A stretch of DNA of 64,000 nt from Candidatus Hemicellulosilyticus sp. P3 (GTDB taxonomy: Bacteria; Bacteroidota; Bacteroidia; Bacteroidales; P3), in assembly GCA_001543385.1 (NCBI GenBank), contig LPNH01000002.1:1-64000 (forward strand), in the 5' to 3' direction. The notes beneath the pieces are model-generated. The model had not been told where the DNA came from. It ran no database searches and was given only the letters and a program-made list of their open reading frames with translations. Shown here one piece after another: positions 27,078 to 35,052 of this stretch. The position numbers were made by a program, and so were the translations under genes. Numbering within the stretch: position 1 is the stretch's first letter; the number at the start of each line of letters is the position of its first letter.

Positions 27078-27392
27078 ATGACTATCACTGTTACTGAAGA
27101 CCAATTCCAGTCGATGTTGAACACCGACAAGCCGGTGATGATTGACTGCAGCGCCACCTGGTGCGGCCCGTGCAAGGCTCTGGCCCCTGTCATTGATGAG
27201 ATTGCAGCCGAATATGAGGGCCGCGCAGTGGTGGGTAAGATGGATGTGGAGGAGTGCCCCGGCATCTCGATGCAGTATCGCATCCGCAATGTACCTACGG
27301 TGCTGTTTTTCAAGAACGGCAAGGTGAAGGACAAGAGTGTGGGCCTGGTGCAGAAGAGCACGCTCACCGAGAAGTTGGACGCACTGATGTAG
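27078..27392 (+). CDS. trxA: Thioredoxin
   Basis: 104 residues, normal thioredoxin length, no signal peptide, so cytosolic. The redox motif is CSATWCGPCKALAPV, with the conserved cis-Pro region RIRNVPTVLFFKNG downstream. It reduces protein disulfides using electrons from thioredoxin reductase, which is not in the window. It has its own promoter and is followed 15 bases later by the DUF58 gene. Confidence 0.95.
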   Translation: MTITVTEDQFQSMLNTDKPVMIDCSATWCGPCKALAPVIDEIAAEYEGRAVVGKMDVEECPGISMQYRIRNVPTVLFFKNGKVKDKSVGLVQKSTLTEKLDALM

Positions 27393-27407
27393 ACTGGCTG
27401 ACGGGCG

Positions 27408-28325
27408 ATGTTTGAAGAGACGGAGCGTTATAAGACGCTGAGTTTCTATGCCCGACAGATTGTGGAGGGCTATATCACCGGGCTGCACCGGAGTCCGTCG
27501 CACGGTTTTTCGGTGGAGTTTGCCGAACACAGGCAGTATAATAACGGAGAGTCGACACGCAATATCGACTGGCGGCTGTATGGTCGCACGGACAGGCTGT
27601 TTGTGAAGCAGTTTGCCGAGGAGACGAATCTGCGCTGCCGCCTGGTGGTGGATCACAGCGGTTCGATGCGGTTCCCGACGGAGGGACAAGGCAACACGGC
27701 TCGGCCGAACAAGCTGACGTTTGCGTTGTATGCCTGCGCGATTCTGCTGGAGCTGCTGGTGCGTCAGCGCGACGCTTTCGGGCTGACGCTGCTGAGCGAC
27801 GGCATGGATGTGCACAGCGAGATGCGCAGCAGCAAGGTGCATCAGCGTTATCTGCTGGAATTGCTGGAACGCGAGTTGCGCGAGCCGGCGACGGAAGGTC
27901 GCCGCACGGCGGTTGCGGCCAGCCTGCACCGTCTGGCGGAGGAGATGCACCGCCGCTCGATGGTGGTGCTGTTTACGGATGCGCTGACGGACGACAATGA
28001 ACGTGAGACGCTGTTTGACGCGCTGCGTCACCTCCGCCATAACAAGCACGAGGTGTTGTTGTTCCACACGCTGGACTACGGACGGGAAGCCCGCTTTGAA
28101 TTTGACGACCGCCCTACCCTGTTTATCGACCTGGAGAGCGGGCGCCGCCTGAAGGCGCAGCCGGCGGAGGTGGAGAGCCGCTATCGCGAGACGATGCGAC
28201 AGCAACTGGAGGAGATTCGCCGACACGCTATGCAGTACCGCATAGACTATCAGCCGGTGGCGGTGGAGGAGGGCGTGGAGCGCGTGATGCTGCCTTTTCT
28301 GCTTAAACGGGCCCGCATGCGATGA
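27408..28325 (+). CDS. DUF58 domain protein (MoxR-associated vWA-like)
   Basis: 305 residues. The DUF58 signature appears as GLHRSPSHGFSVEFAEHRQY followed by STRNIDWRLYGRTDRLFVKQ. A vWA-like segment follows (RLVVDHSGSMRFPTEG, with the MIDAS-type D-x-S-G-S, then VVLFTDALTDDNE). Such proteins usually pair with MoxR AAA+ ATPases; none is adjacent here. The function of DUF58 proteins is only partly known. Cytosolic. It follows the thioredoxin gene closely and may share its promoter. Confidence 0.88.
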   Translation: MFEETERYKTLSFYARQIVEGYITGLHRSPSHGFSVEFAEHRQYNNGESTRNIDWRLYGRTDRLFVKQFAEETNLRCRLVVDHSGSMRFPTEGQGNTARPNKLTFALYACAILLELLVRQRDAFGLTLLSDGMDVHSEMRSSKVHQRYLLELLERELREPATEGRRTAVAASLHRLAEEMHRRSMVVLFTDALTDDNERETLFDALRHLRHNKHEVLLFHTLDYGREARFEFDDRPTLFIDLESGRRLKAQPAEVESRYRETMRQQLEEIRRHAMQYRIDYQPVAVEEGVERVMLPFLLKRARMR

Positions 28326-28355
28326 ACGGAATTTGCAGGAGTCGATATTTTTCAA

Positions 28356-28364
28356 TAACTTTGC
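28356..28364 (+). promoter_or_regulatory. Bacteroidota -7 element TAACTTTGC for butyrate kinase
   Basis: Exact TAnnTTTGC, 45 bases before the buk start codon, in an AT-rich intergenic region. Confidence 0.7.
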
Positions 28365-28408
28365 AACTTATTCTGATTTTCTAAACAATTTATAATTCTA
28401 AAGAGACA

Positions 28409-29497
28409 ATGAGAAAATATACTTTGGTGATCAACCCGGGTGCGACCTCGACGAAGTTCTCCATTTATGACGGTGAGAACGAATTGTTCACAGAGAACAT
28501 CAAGCACCCGATCGAGGAGATTCAGCAGTTCCACGAGGTGGCGGACCAATTTGATTACCGCAAGGACGCTATCATGCAGAAGGTGCATGAGCAGGGCTAC
28601 AAGGATGACGAGATTGCTATCGTGATGGGCCGCGGCGGCTTGACACGCCCCTGCGAGAGCGGCACTTACCGTGTGAACGAGCTGATGCGCAAGGAGTGTA
28701 TCGAAGGCATCCAAGGCAAGCATGCCTGCAACCTGGGTGCATTGATAAGCGACTCGATCGCCAAGGAGATCGGGCTGGACTGCGCTTATATCGCCGACCC
28801 CGGCATTGTTGACGAACGCCCCGACTACGCCAAGATTACGGGCCATAAGGAGTTTGACCTCGACCCGGCACACGAGGGCGTGATCTGGCACTGCCTGAAC
28901 CAGAAGATGACGGGTAAACTGTATGCCCGTGAACTGGGCAAGCAGTATGAGGATTTGAATCTGATTATTTGCCACATGGGCGGCGGCGTGTCGTGCGGCA
29001 TCCATGCTCACGGAAAGTGTGTGGAGGTGAACCGCGCACTGTGCGGCCTGGGACCGTTCTCGCCGACCCGCTCGGGCTCTATCAACGCCAGCAAGCTGAT
29101 TGAGGTCTGCTTCAGCGGCAAGTATGATATGGGCAAGGTGAAGAAGATGGTGACGGCCGAGGGCGGATTTGTGTCGTATCTGGGCACGAATGACGCCTAT
29201 GAGGTGGAGAAACGCGCTTTGGCCGGCGACGCGAAGTGCCAGCTGCTGGTGGATGCGTTCTGCTATCAGGTGTCGCTGGAGATCAGCCGTCTGGCCGCTG
29301 TGGTGAAGGGCAAGGTGGATGCCATTATCCTGACTGGAGGCATCGCCTACAGCAAGCCTTGGATGGAGCAGATCACGAATCAGATTGACTGGATTGCCCC
29401 TGTGAAGGTTTATAAGGGCGAGAACGAGATGCTGGCCCTGGCCATCTGCGGCAAAGAGCTGCTGGATGGAAAACCGGCCAAGGAATACGGTGAATAG
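28409..29497 (+). CDS. buk: Butyrate kinase
   Basis: 362 residues, close to the family's usual length (~355). ASKHA-fold acyl kinase with TLVINPGATSTKFSIYD at the N-terminus, GRGGLTRPCESGTYRVN, CHMGGGVSCGIHAHGK and DAIILTGGIAYS. It interconverts butyryl phosphate + ADP and butyrate + ATP, the terminal energy-yielding step of butyrate fermentation; branched-chain acyl phosphates are also possible substrates. No phosphotransbutyrylase lies beside it. Codon use is C/G-ending and it has its own promoter, suggesting good expression. Confidence 0.94.
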   Translation: MRKYTLVINPGATSTKFSIYDGENELFTENIKHPIEEIQQFHEVADQFDYRKDAIMQKVHEQGYKDDEIAIVMGRGGLTRPCESGTYRVNELMRKECIEGIQGKHACNLGALISDSIAKEIGLDCAYIADPGIVDERPDYAKITGHKEFDLDPAHEGVIWHCLNQKMTGKLYARELGKQYEDLNLIICHMGGGVSCGIHAHGKCVEVNRALCGLGPFSPTRSGSINASKLIEVCFSGKYDMGKVKKMVTAEGGFVSYLGTNDAYEVEKRALAGDAKCQLLVDAFCYQVSLEISRLAAVVKGKVDAIILTGGIAYSKPWMEQITNQIDWIAPVKVYKGENEMLALAICGKELLDGKPAKEYGE

Positions 29498-29533
29498 GGA
29501 AAGTGTGTTAAACCCATCAAACCCATTATAGAT

Positions 29534-30244
29534 ATGAGACGCTTGGTTGTTTTTTGTTTGCTTTCGACAGCGGCACTGGCGGCGCAGGCTCAAAGTGTAG
29601 CGCTGAAGTCTTTCGAGGATTCTGCATCTTATGCCATCGGCCGCGATATTTATTATAATATGACGCAGCAGTGGCAACGGCAGAATCTGCCTATCAACAC
29701 GGAAGTGGCGGTACACGCGATGCTGGACTGTGTGCAGGGCGTCGACAAGTGGGACAACGGGATGGCGCAGCAACTGCTGGTGCGTTTTCAACAGGAGATT
29801 GACGCACGCCAGCATGCGGCGGTGCAGGCCAATATCGAAGCCGGCAGGAAGTTTATGCAGGCCAACGGCAACAACAAGTCGGTCTATACGACGGAGTCGG
29901 GGCTTCAGTACCGGCGCCTGCGCGAAGGCAACGGGAAGCGGCCCAGCATGCACACCGGAGAGAGCGGCATGAAACCCGACAAGGTGAAGGTGCATTACAC
30001 GGGTACGCTGATCGACGGAAAGGTGTTTGACAGCAGCGTGCAACGCGGACAACCGATCACGTTTGCATTGGACCGCGTGATACCGGGCTGGACCGAAGGC
30101 ATCCAACTGATGGACGAGGGTTCGAAGTATATGCTTTATATCCCCTATAATCTGGCGTATGGCGAGCAGCCGGCAGGCGAGATACCGGGCGGTTCGACAT
30201 TGATTTTCGAGGTCGAGCTGATAGAGATCAACCCCGAGAAGTAA
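29534..30244 (+). CDS. FKBP-type peptidyl-prolyl isomerase, exported
   Basis: 236 residues with an N-terminal signal peptide (VVFCLLSTAALAAQAQ). The N-terminal dimerisation domain of FkpA/Mip type (SYAIGRDIYYNM...) is followed by an FKBP domain: KVKVHYTGTLIDGKVFDSSV, ITFALDRVIPGWTEGIQLM, YMLYIPYNLAYGEQ, and GGSTLIFEVELIEI. It accelerates proline cis-trans isomerisation in the periplasm. It lies 36 bases after buk and is closed by a terminator. Confidence 0.92.
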   Translation: MRRLVVFCLLSTAALAAQAQSVALKSFEDSASYAIGRDIYYNMTQQWQRQNLPINTEVAVHAMLDCVQGVDKWDNGMAQQLLVRFQQEIDARQHAAVQANIEAGRKFMQANGNNKSVYTTESGLQYRRLREGNGKRPSMHTGESGMKPDKVKVHYTGTLIDGKVFDSSVQRGQPITFALDRVIPGWTEGIQLMDEGSKYMLYIPYNLAYGEQPAGEIPGGSTLIFEVELIEINPEK

Positions 30245-30258
30245 GGGAGTTTTTGAGA

Positions 30259-30286
30259 AAAAGGAGCCCGCGAGGCTCCTTTTTTG
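30259..30286 (+). terminator. Terminator after the FKBP gene
   Basis: Stem AAAGGAGCC / GGCTCCTTT with a short CGCGA loop, followed by five T. Confidence 0.85.
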
Positions 30287-30309
30287 TGTTAGACTCTTAT
30301 GGCGACGAA

Positions 30310-31296
30310 ATGATGAACTGTTTGGGACGATATCTGCGACTGACAACGTTCGGCGAGTCGCATGGCACGGCTGTCGGCGGTGTGATGGACGGGTGTCCGG
30401 CCGGTCTGAGGATTGACACGGGGCAGGTGGCGGCAGCACTGAAACGGCGACGGAGCGGCGATGTGAAGCAGGAGTCGGTGACGAAACGGCAGGAACCGGA
30501 CGAGGTGGAGTGGCTTTCGGGATTGATGGAGGGGGTGACGACGGGACAGCCTATCGGCTTCGTGCTGCGCAACAGGGATGTGCGTAGCGAGGATTATGAG
30601 GCGTTGCGCGATGTGTGCAGGCCGGGACACGCTGATTTTACGTATCTGCATCGCTACGGGATGCGAGACTGGCGCGGCGGCGGACGCGCCTCGGGCCGCG
30701 AGACGGCGGCACGGGTGGTGGCCGGCGCAGTGGCACGCCAGTTGTGTGAGAAGATGTGGCAGGGTTTTAAGGTCAGCACCTGTGCGGATGAAGAGCATTG
30801 TGTGGTCTGCACGGTGGAAGGTGTGCCCGCCGGGGTGGGGTCGCCGCTGTTTGACAAGGTGAACGCACGGCTGGCGCATGCGATGATGAGCATTCCGTCG
30901 GCCATAGGGTTTGAGATGGGTGCCGGATTTGCCGGCGCAACATGGGATGCCGCGACGTGGCGCGACGAATGGAATGAGGACGGGACGACAAGGAGCAATC
31001 ACTGCGGCGGCGTGCAGGGCGGCATCAGCAACGGGATGCCGATTGTGTTTCGCACGGCGTTCCACGCACCGGTGACGACTCTGGAGCACATGGTGTGCTT
31101 GAACACCCGGGAGGGCCGGCTGCAGCCGGTCTGCACGGGTGGCCGGCACGATAGCGACCATATCGGACGACTGCCGTCCGTGGTGGAAGCCATGGCCTGC
31201 TGGACCCTGGCGGACCTGGGAATGGAAAAGTTTAATGGGGGGGGGATGGGTCCAATGGGGCGAATGGGTCCAATGGGTCCAATAAGTCCAATATGA
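30310..31296 (+). CDS. aroC: Chorismate synthase with repeat-encoded C-terminal tail
   Basis: The start is ATG 30310 or 30313 (MNCLGRYLRLTTFGESHG); the track start at 30253 lies before the terminator of the preceding gene. AroC converts EPSP to chorismate using reduced FMN. Family motifs: FGESHGTAVGGVMDGCPAG, the R-rich RRRSGDVKQESVTKR, HADFTYLHRYG, GGGRASGRETAARV, GGVQGGISNGMPI and GGRHDSDHIGRLP. After the normal end (MACWTLADLGMEK) the ORF crosses a run of nine G and five 9-bp repeat units, adding a Gly-rich GPM tail. Indels in the G-run would alter only this tail. Confidence 0.93.
   Translation: MMNCLGRYLRLTTFGESHGTAVGGVMDGCPAGLRIDTGQVAAALKRRRSGDVKQESVTKRQEPDEVEWLSGLMEGVTTGQPIGFVLRNRDVRSEDYEALRDVCRPGHADFTYLHRYGMRDWRGGGRASGRETAARVVAGAVARQLCEKMWQGFKVSTCADEEHCVVCTVEGVPAGVGSPLFDKVNARLAHAMMSIPSAIGFEMGAGFAGATWDAATWRDEWNEDGTTRSNHCGGVQGGISNGMPIVFRTAFHAPVTTLEHMVCLNTREGRLQPVCTGGRHDSDHIGRLPSVVEAMACWTLADLGMEKFNGGGMGPMGRMGPMGPISPI
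31237..31245 (+). repeat. Homopolymer of nine G in the 3' end of aroC
   Basis: Nine consecutive G inside the reading frame just before the 9-bp array, a typical slippage-prone tract. Confidence 0.85.
31248..31292 (+). repeat. 9-bp tandem array (GGGTCCAAT type), five units, within aroC
   Basis: Five contiguous 9-bp units (GGGTCCAAT, GGGGCGAAT, GGGTCCAAT twice, AAGTCCAAT). As the period is three codons it is translated as repeated GPM-like tripeptides. It forms an inverted pair with 31322-31402. Confidence 0.9.
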
Positions 31297-31321
31297 CGCA
31301 TCTACCCCATAAAAGCTATTT

Positions 31322-31402
31322 GACCCATTAGACCCATTAGACCCATTAGACCCATTTGACCCATTAGACCCATTTGACCCATTTGACCCATTTGACCCAT
31401 TA
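31322..31402 (+). repeat. 9-bp tandem array (GACCCATTA/T type), nine units
   Basis: Nine exact 9-bp units of GACCCATT(A/T), reverse-complementary to the GGGTCCAAT-type array 30 bases upstream. The two can form a long hairpin between aroC and the four-helix-bundle gene. Confidence 0.95.
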
Positions 31403-31426
31403 AAAAACATTATAATTCTATATATT

Positions 31427-31990
31427 ATGACAGAATGCAGTTTTCGGTTTCTGAAGCAGAAGGGGAATTACAGGGATTTGATTGCTTATCGGAAGGCGGA
31501 GTGTATTTATGACATAACTTATTATTTTACAAACAAGTATTTGGAACGGAGCGACAGGACTGTGGACCAGATGTTGCAAGCGGCCCGGAGCGGGAAGCAG
31601 AATATTGCCGAGGGATCGGCGGCCGCCACCACGAGCAGCAAGTCGGAGCTGTATCTGATGAATGTGGCCCGTGCCAGCCTGCAGGAGCTGTTGGTGGATT
31701 ATGAGGATTATCTGCGGGTGCGCAATCTGGTGGTCTGGCCGGCCGAATGCGAAAAGTCGCAGCAGGCTCGCAAGGTGTGCGCACAGCACAATGACTCGGA
31801 GTTTTACCGCAGGCAGATTGCGCTGCGCAGCGACGAGACGGTGGCCAATATCGCCATCACGCTGATTCACCAGGAGGATGTGATACTGAGAAGACTGCTG
31901 GAACGGCTGCAGGAGGATTTTGTGAAGGAAGGCGGCATCCGGGAGAAGATGACACATGCACGACTGGAATATAGAAACAGTAGGAAATAA
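31427..31990 (+). CDS. Four-helix-bundle protein with suffix domain (S23/IVS-related)
   Basis: 187 residues. The core is RSGKQNIAEGSAAATTSSKS followed by ELYLMNVARASLQELLVDYEDYLRVR, typical of four-helix-bundle proteins related to those encoded in 23S rRNA intervening sequences and to the accessory protein Avd of diversity-generating retroelements. A C-terminal extension (RSDETVANIAITLIHQEDVILRRLLERLQ) matches the suffix form of the family. No signal peptide. The role of free-standing members is unknown. The gene is flanked on both sides by inverted pairs of 9-bp arrays (31248-31402 and 31996-32178), suggesting it may travel with them. No reverse transcriptase is in the window. Confidence 0.85.
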   Translation: MTECSFRFLKQKGNYRDLIAYRKAECIYDITYYFTNKYLERSDRTVDQMLQAARSGKQNIAEGSAAATTSSKSELYLMNVARASLQELLVDYEDYLRVRNLVVWPAECEKSQQARKVCAQHNDSEFYRRQIALRSDETVANIAITLIHQEDVILRRLLERLQEDFVKEGGIREKMTHARLEYRNSRK

Positions 31991-31995
31991 AGGAG

Positions 31996-32112
31996 AATAA
32001 GTCCAATGGGGCTAATAAGTCTAATAAGTCCAATGGGGCTAATAAGTCTAATAAGTCCAATGGGGCTAATAAGTCTAATAAGTCCAATGGGGCAAATAAG
32101 TCTAATTGGGCT
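31996..32112 (+). repeat. 9-bp tandem array, 13 units in a 27-bp higher-order pattern
   Basis: Units AATAAGTCC, AATGGGGCT, AATAAGTCT recur in this order as a 27-bp block, 13 units in total with few changes. The array starts six bases after the stop of the four-helix-bundle gene. Confidence 0.92.
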
Positions 32113-32115
32113 TAA

Positions 32116-32178
32116 ACCCATTGGACCCATTAGACCCATTAGACCCATTAGACCCATAAAAACCCATTAGACCCATTT
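32116..32178 (+). repeat. 9-bp tandem array (GACCCATTA type), inverted partner
   Basis: Five to six units of GACCCATTA and variants directly follow the preceding array in complementary orientation, giving the same forward-plus-inverse layout as at 31248-31402. It ends 24 bases before the DUF4369 gene. Confidence 0.9.
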
Positions 32179-32201
32179 ATTATTATTAAATCTTATTTTT
32201 T

Positions 32202-32978
32202 ATGAATCGACGGATTGGAGGTTTTGTTTTGCTGTCGGGAGTTTTGTTTGCGGGGGGATGCAGCCGTGGTGACAGCTTTACGCTGGAAGGAACGCTGGAG
32301 AACGGGGCGGGATGCAGCCTCTATGTTGAGGAGCTGACGCCGGACGGCGCGGTGTTTTTGGACAGTGTCAGGTTGGACGAGAAGGGGCGTTTTGTGTTCC
32401 GCCACGACCTGGAGTATGAGACGTTTTTTAATCTGCACAGCAACGAGCAGGATTATGTGGTGCTGCTGCCACGCGCCGGCGAACGGCTGACGCTGAACGG
32501 GGATTATCAGTCGCTGCAGTGGAGTTACCGGGTGAGCGGCTCGGAGGGATCGACGCTGTTGTGGCAGCTGCAGGATTATAGTAATCACGGGATTGAGGTG
32601 CTTACGGAACTGGTGCAACAGGATCAGGAGAACAGGCAACGATGGGGGGCGGAAAGCGCCGCCTATAAGGCTGCCAAGGAGAAGACGGACTCAGTGTACC
32701 GCGAGGCGGCGATGGAACAGGTGGAGTATGTGTCGCGTTTTATTCAGGAGCACCGGGGCTCGCTGGCGACGCTGATTGCGCTGTATAAGCAGTTTAACCG
32801 GCATGACATTATCGCCCCGGAGGTGAATTTCGACTATTATGAACTGGTGCTGGAAGGATTGGAGGAGGAGATGCCGGACAATCCGCACACGGTGCATTTC
32901 AAGAACAGAGTGGAGAACCTGCGCCATCGCTACGGAAAACCGCGCGAGGCGATAGATATGGTGTTTGATGGGGAATAA
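32202..32978 (+). CDS. DUF4369-type lipoprotein
   Basis: 258 residues with a lipoprotein signal ending FAGGCSRG. The N-terminal ~110 residues look like the DUF4369 beta domain common in Bacteroidota: FTLEGTLENGAGCSLYVEEL, FLDSVRLDEKGRFVF, DYVVLLPRAGERLTLNG. The rest is helical (TELVQQDQENRQRW, KAAKEKTDSVYREAAMEQ) without the thioredoxin-like CxxC domain that often follows DUF4369. Function unknown, in the envelope. Its stop overlaps the lpxH start by 11 bases, so the two are probably co-translated. Confidence 0.75.
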   Translation: MNRRIGGFVLLSGVLFAGGCSRGDSFTLEGTLENGAGCSLYVEELTPDGAVFLDSVRLDEKGRFVFRHDLEYETFFNLHSNEQDYVVLLPRAGERLTLNGDYQSLQWSYRVSGSEGSTLLWQLQDYSNHGIEVLTELVQQDQENRQRWGAESAAYKAAKEKTDSVYREAAMEQVEYVSRFIQEHRGSLATLIALYKQFNRHDIIAPEVNFDYYELVLEGLEEEMPDNPHTVHFKNRVENLRHRYGKPREAIDMVFDGE

Positions 32979-33765
32979 GCTTTATTTTGTGACGGACGCC
33001 CATCTGGGCGCCGGCAGAGACAGCAGGGAGCGCGAACGCGAATTGTGCGCACTGTTGGACGCGATGAAGCAGGATGCCGCAATGGTGGTGCTGCTGGGTG
33101 ATATGTTTGATTTTTGGTTCAGCTACCGCCATGTGGTGCCACGCGGATATATACGCCTGCTGGGCAAGCTGGCGGAATTGGCGGACGCGGGCGTTGAACT
33201 GCATTATTTTGTCGGCAACCACGATATGTGGATGTTTGATTATCTGGAGCGGGAGATGTGTATTACGATGCATGAGGAGCCTGCTGTGCTGGAGTTTGGC
33301 GGACGGCGTTTTCTGATGGGGCACGGCGACGGACTGGGCCATCTGGACCGGCGTTATGATTTGCTGCGCCTGATGTTCCGCAACAAGATGAATCAATGGC
33401 TGTTTTCGTGCCTGCCGGAGTGGATGACGTTTGGCATCGCCCTGCGATGGATCGACAGCAGCAAGCAGAAGCACCGGCGAGAGGATTTATGCTACAAGGG
33501 GGAGGAAGGCGAGGGTATTGTGCGCTATTGCAAGGAACGCATGGCTCAGGAGGATATTGATTTTTGTGTGTTCGGCCACCGCCACACACCGCTGCAGGTG
33601 ACGCTGAGCACCCGATGTCACGGCCACGAGGTGCAGTATGTGAATGTGGGCGACTGGTTCACGCACCGCAGTTATGCCTGCTTCGACGGTTCGAGGCTGG
33701 AGCTTATTGACGCAACCAGCTACGCGGATTCTGGCTCTGCTGACCTTTCCAAATCTGAAAACTGA
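32968..33765 (+). CDS. lpxH: UDP-2,3-diacylglucosamine diphosphatase
   Basis: The track begins at a TTG (32965); ATG 32968 follows directly and gives 265 residues. Metallophosphatase motifs: YFVTDAHLGA, VVLLGDMFDFWFSYR, YFVGNHDMW, LMGHGDGLG and FCVFGHRHTPLQV. LpxH hydrolyses UDP-2,3-diacylglucosamine to lipid X and UMP in lipid A synthesis at the inner membrane. The start lies within the last codons of the DUF4369 gene. Its last 62 bases overlap the convergent EnvC-like gene. Confidence 0.9.
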   Translation: MGNKLYFVTDAHLGAGRDSRERERELCALLDAMKQDAAMVVLLGDMFDFWFSYRHVVPRGYIRLLGKLAELADAGVELHYFVGNHDMWMFDYLEREMCITMHEEPAVLEFGGRRFLMGHGDGLGHLDRRYDLLRLMFRNKMNQWLFSCLPEWMTFGIALRWIDSSKQKHRREDLCYKGEEGEGIVRYCKERMAQEDIDFCVFGHRHTPLQVTLSTRCHGHEVQYVNVGDWFTHRSYACFDGSRLELIDATSYADSGSADLSKSEN

Positions 33766-34957
33766 ATTCGGAGGTGTTGTCGTCGGCGATGTAGACGGTG
33801 CCGAGTGACTGGCGCGTGCTGACGTCGATGCCTTCGCGGACGGCGATGCTGCCAAGGTTGGCGTAGACGGTCATGTATTCGCCGTGGCGAACGATGACGC
33901 CTTTGGTGCCGTTGGGACAGGTGAAGACGCGGGTGACCTTGCCTTTGAAGACGGCATGGACTGCGGACCCGGAAGCGGTGAGCAGGTCGATGCCGTTGTT
34001 CATGTTCTGGCCGCCGGAGGAGTGGGTGTAGCGCCCGTATTCGCGCGAGACGCGGGTGTAGACGACGGGCCACTGCAGCTTGCCTTTGTTGCCGGCGAAG
34101 TCGTTGGAAAGGGCGATCTCGGCGGTGGAGAGCGACGGGTTGGCGGCGGGGGTGGAGGTGACGGTGTTGGTCTTGCCGGAGCTACCTTTTTTGGCGGCGG
34201 CACGCGCCTTGGCAACTTCTTCGTTGATGATGCGCTGGATTTGCTGCTGCAGCTGTTTTTTCTGTTTCTCTTTTTTGGAGAGCTGCGCCGAAAGGGTTTT
34301 CTCCTGCTGTTTGGATGCAGCTTGGGTCTGACGTTTCTGACGCTGTTCGCGGTCAAGGGCCTCTTTGTGCTTTTTTTCTTGCAGGAGGAGGGTGTTTTTC
34401 TCGGAGCGCTGGCGCTCGAGGTCGAAGGAGACATCGCGCAACTCTTGTTCGCGCAGGCGTATGTTGCGGGCCTGGTAGTGGCGGTAACGCGAGTAGGCGT
34501 CGAAGTATTTGCGGCGCAGGTAGGCACGGTTGTAGCTTTCGTGGTCGAAGACGAGGGTCTGGCGCGACAAGCGGTCACGCTCGCGGTAGAGGACGCGGGT
34601 CATTCGGCCGTATTCGGCTTTGAGGCTGTCGACACGGGCTGCAAGGACGGCGATGCTGTCGTGGGTGCGGTCGATGCGGATGTCGAGCAGGTTGAGCTGG
34701 CCGTTGATGTTGTTGATGAGACGGGTGCGCTCTTTGATTTTTTTGTTGAGGGCGTCGAGCTGACGGGCGGTGAGCCGGGTGTTTTTTCGCGCGGTGGCCA
34801 ACTCGGCGTTCAGCCGCTTGATTTCTTTTTCAAGCTTTGTTTTTTCTTTTTCGAGCTGTGTTTTGGACTGTGCCGAAGCCGCTGTGCCGCAGAGCAGCAG
34901 CATCAGGAGCGGAAGGAGGCGGAACATGGGACGGAGTGGGCGGCTCATGGGATGCAA
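33704..34957 (-). CDS. EnvC-like murein hydrolase activator with degenerate M23 domain
   Basis: 417 residues with a signal peptide (LLPLLMLLLCGTAASAQ); starts at 34957 or 34948 are both possible. Residues ~30-270 form long coiled coils (KTQLEKEKTKLEKEIKRLNA, KKEKQKKQLQQQIQRIINEE). The C-terminal ~120 residues are an M23/LytM fold, but the zinc-ligand positions are altered: NNGIDLLTASG where H-x-G-x-D is expected, VYANL where Y-A-H-L is expected, and SEFSFQIWKG where H-x-H-F is expected. This indicates a non-catalytic activator of amidases, as in EnvC. The 3' end overlaps lpxH. Confidence 0.88.
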   Translation of the reverse strand: MHPMSRPLRPMFRLLPLLMLLLCGTAASAQSKTQLEKEKTKLEKEIKRLNAELATARKNTRLTARQLDALNKKIKERTRLINNINGQLNLLDIRIDRTHDSIAVLAARVDSLKAEYGRMTRVLYRERDRLSRQTLVFDHESYNRAYLRRKYFDAYSRYRHYQARNIRLREQELRDVSFDLERQRSEKNTLLLQEKKHKEALDREQRQKRQTQAASKQQEKTLSAQLSKKEKQKKQLQQQIQRIINEEVAKARAAAKKGSSGKTNTVTSTPAANPSLSTAEIALSNDFAGNKGKLQWPVVYTRVSREYGRYTHSSGGQNMNNGIDLLTASGSAVHAVFKGKVTRVFTCPNGTKGVIVRHGEYMTVYANLGSIAVREGIDVSTRQSLGTVYIADDNTSEFSFQIWKGQQSQNPRSWLRQ

Positions 34958-34988
34958 TCGGAGGATGTTTTCTGTACAAAATTACAGA

Positions 34989-35021
34989 GAAAAAGCCGAT
35001 GGCGCAGAACGCCACCGGCTT
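34989..35021 (-). terminator. Terminator after phosphofructokinase
   Basis: On the minus strand AAGCCGGTGGCG / CGCCATCGGCTT pair with one internal mismatch around a TTCTG loop, followed by TTTTT, 30 bases past the stop. Confidence 0.75.
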
Positions 35022-35052
35022 AGTTATGCAACTGCCGTTGTTGATAACGGGG

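Noticed and set aside
28352-30439. 695-residue minus-strand ORF
   Set aside because: Antisense to butyrate kinase and the FKBP isomerase, which have clear motifs.
31322-32178. 9-bp arrays as CRISPR or as transposon ends
   Set aside because: Period too short for CRISPR; no transposase and no target-site duplication seen.
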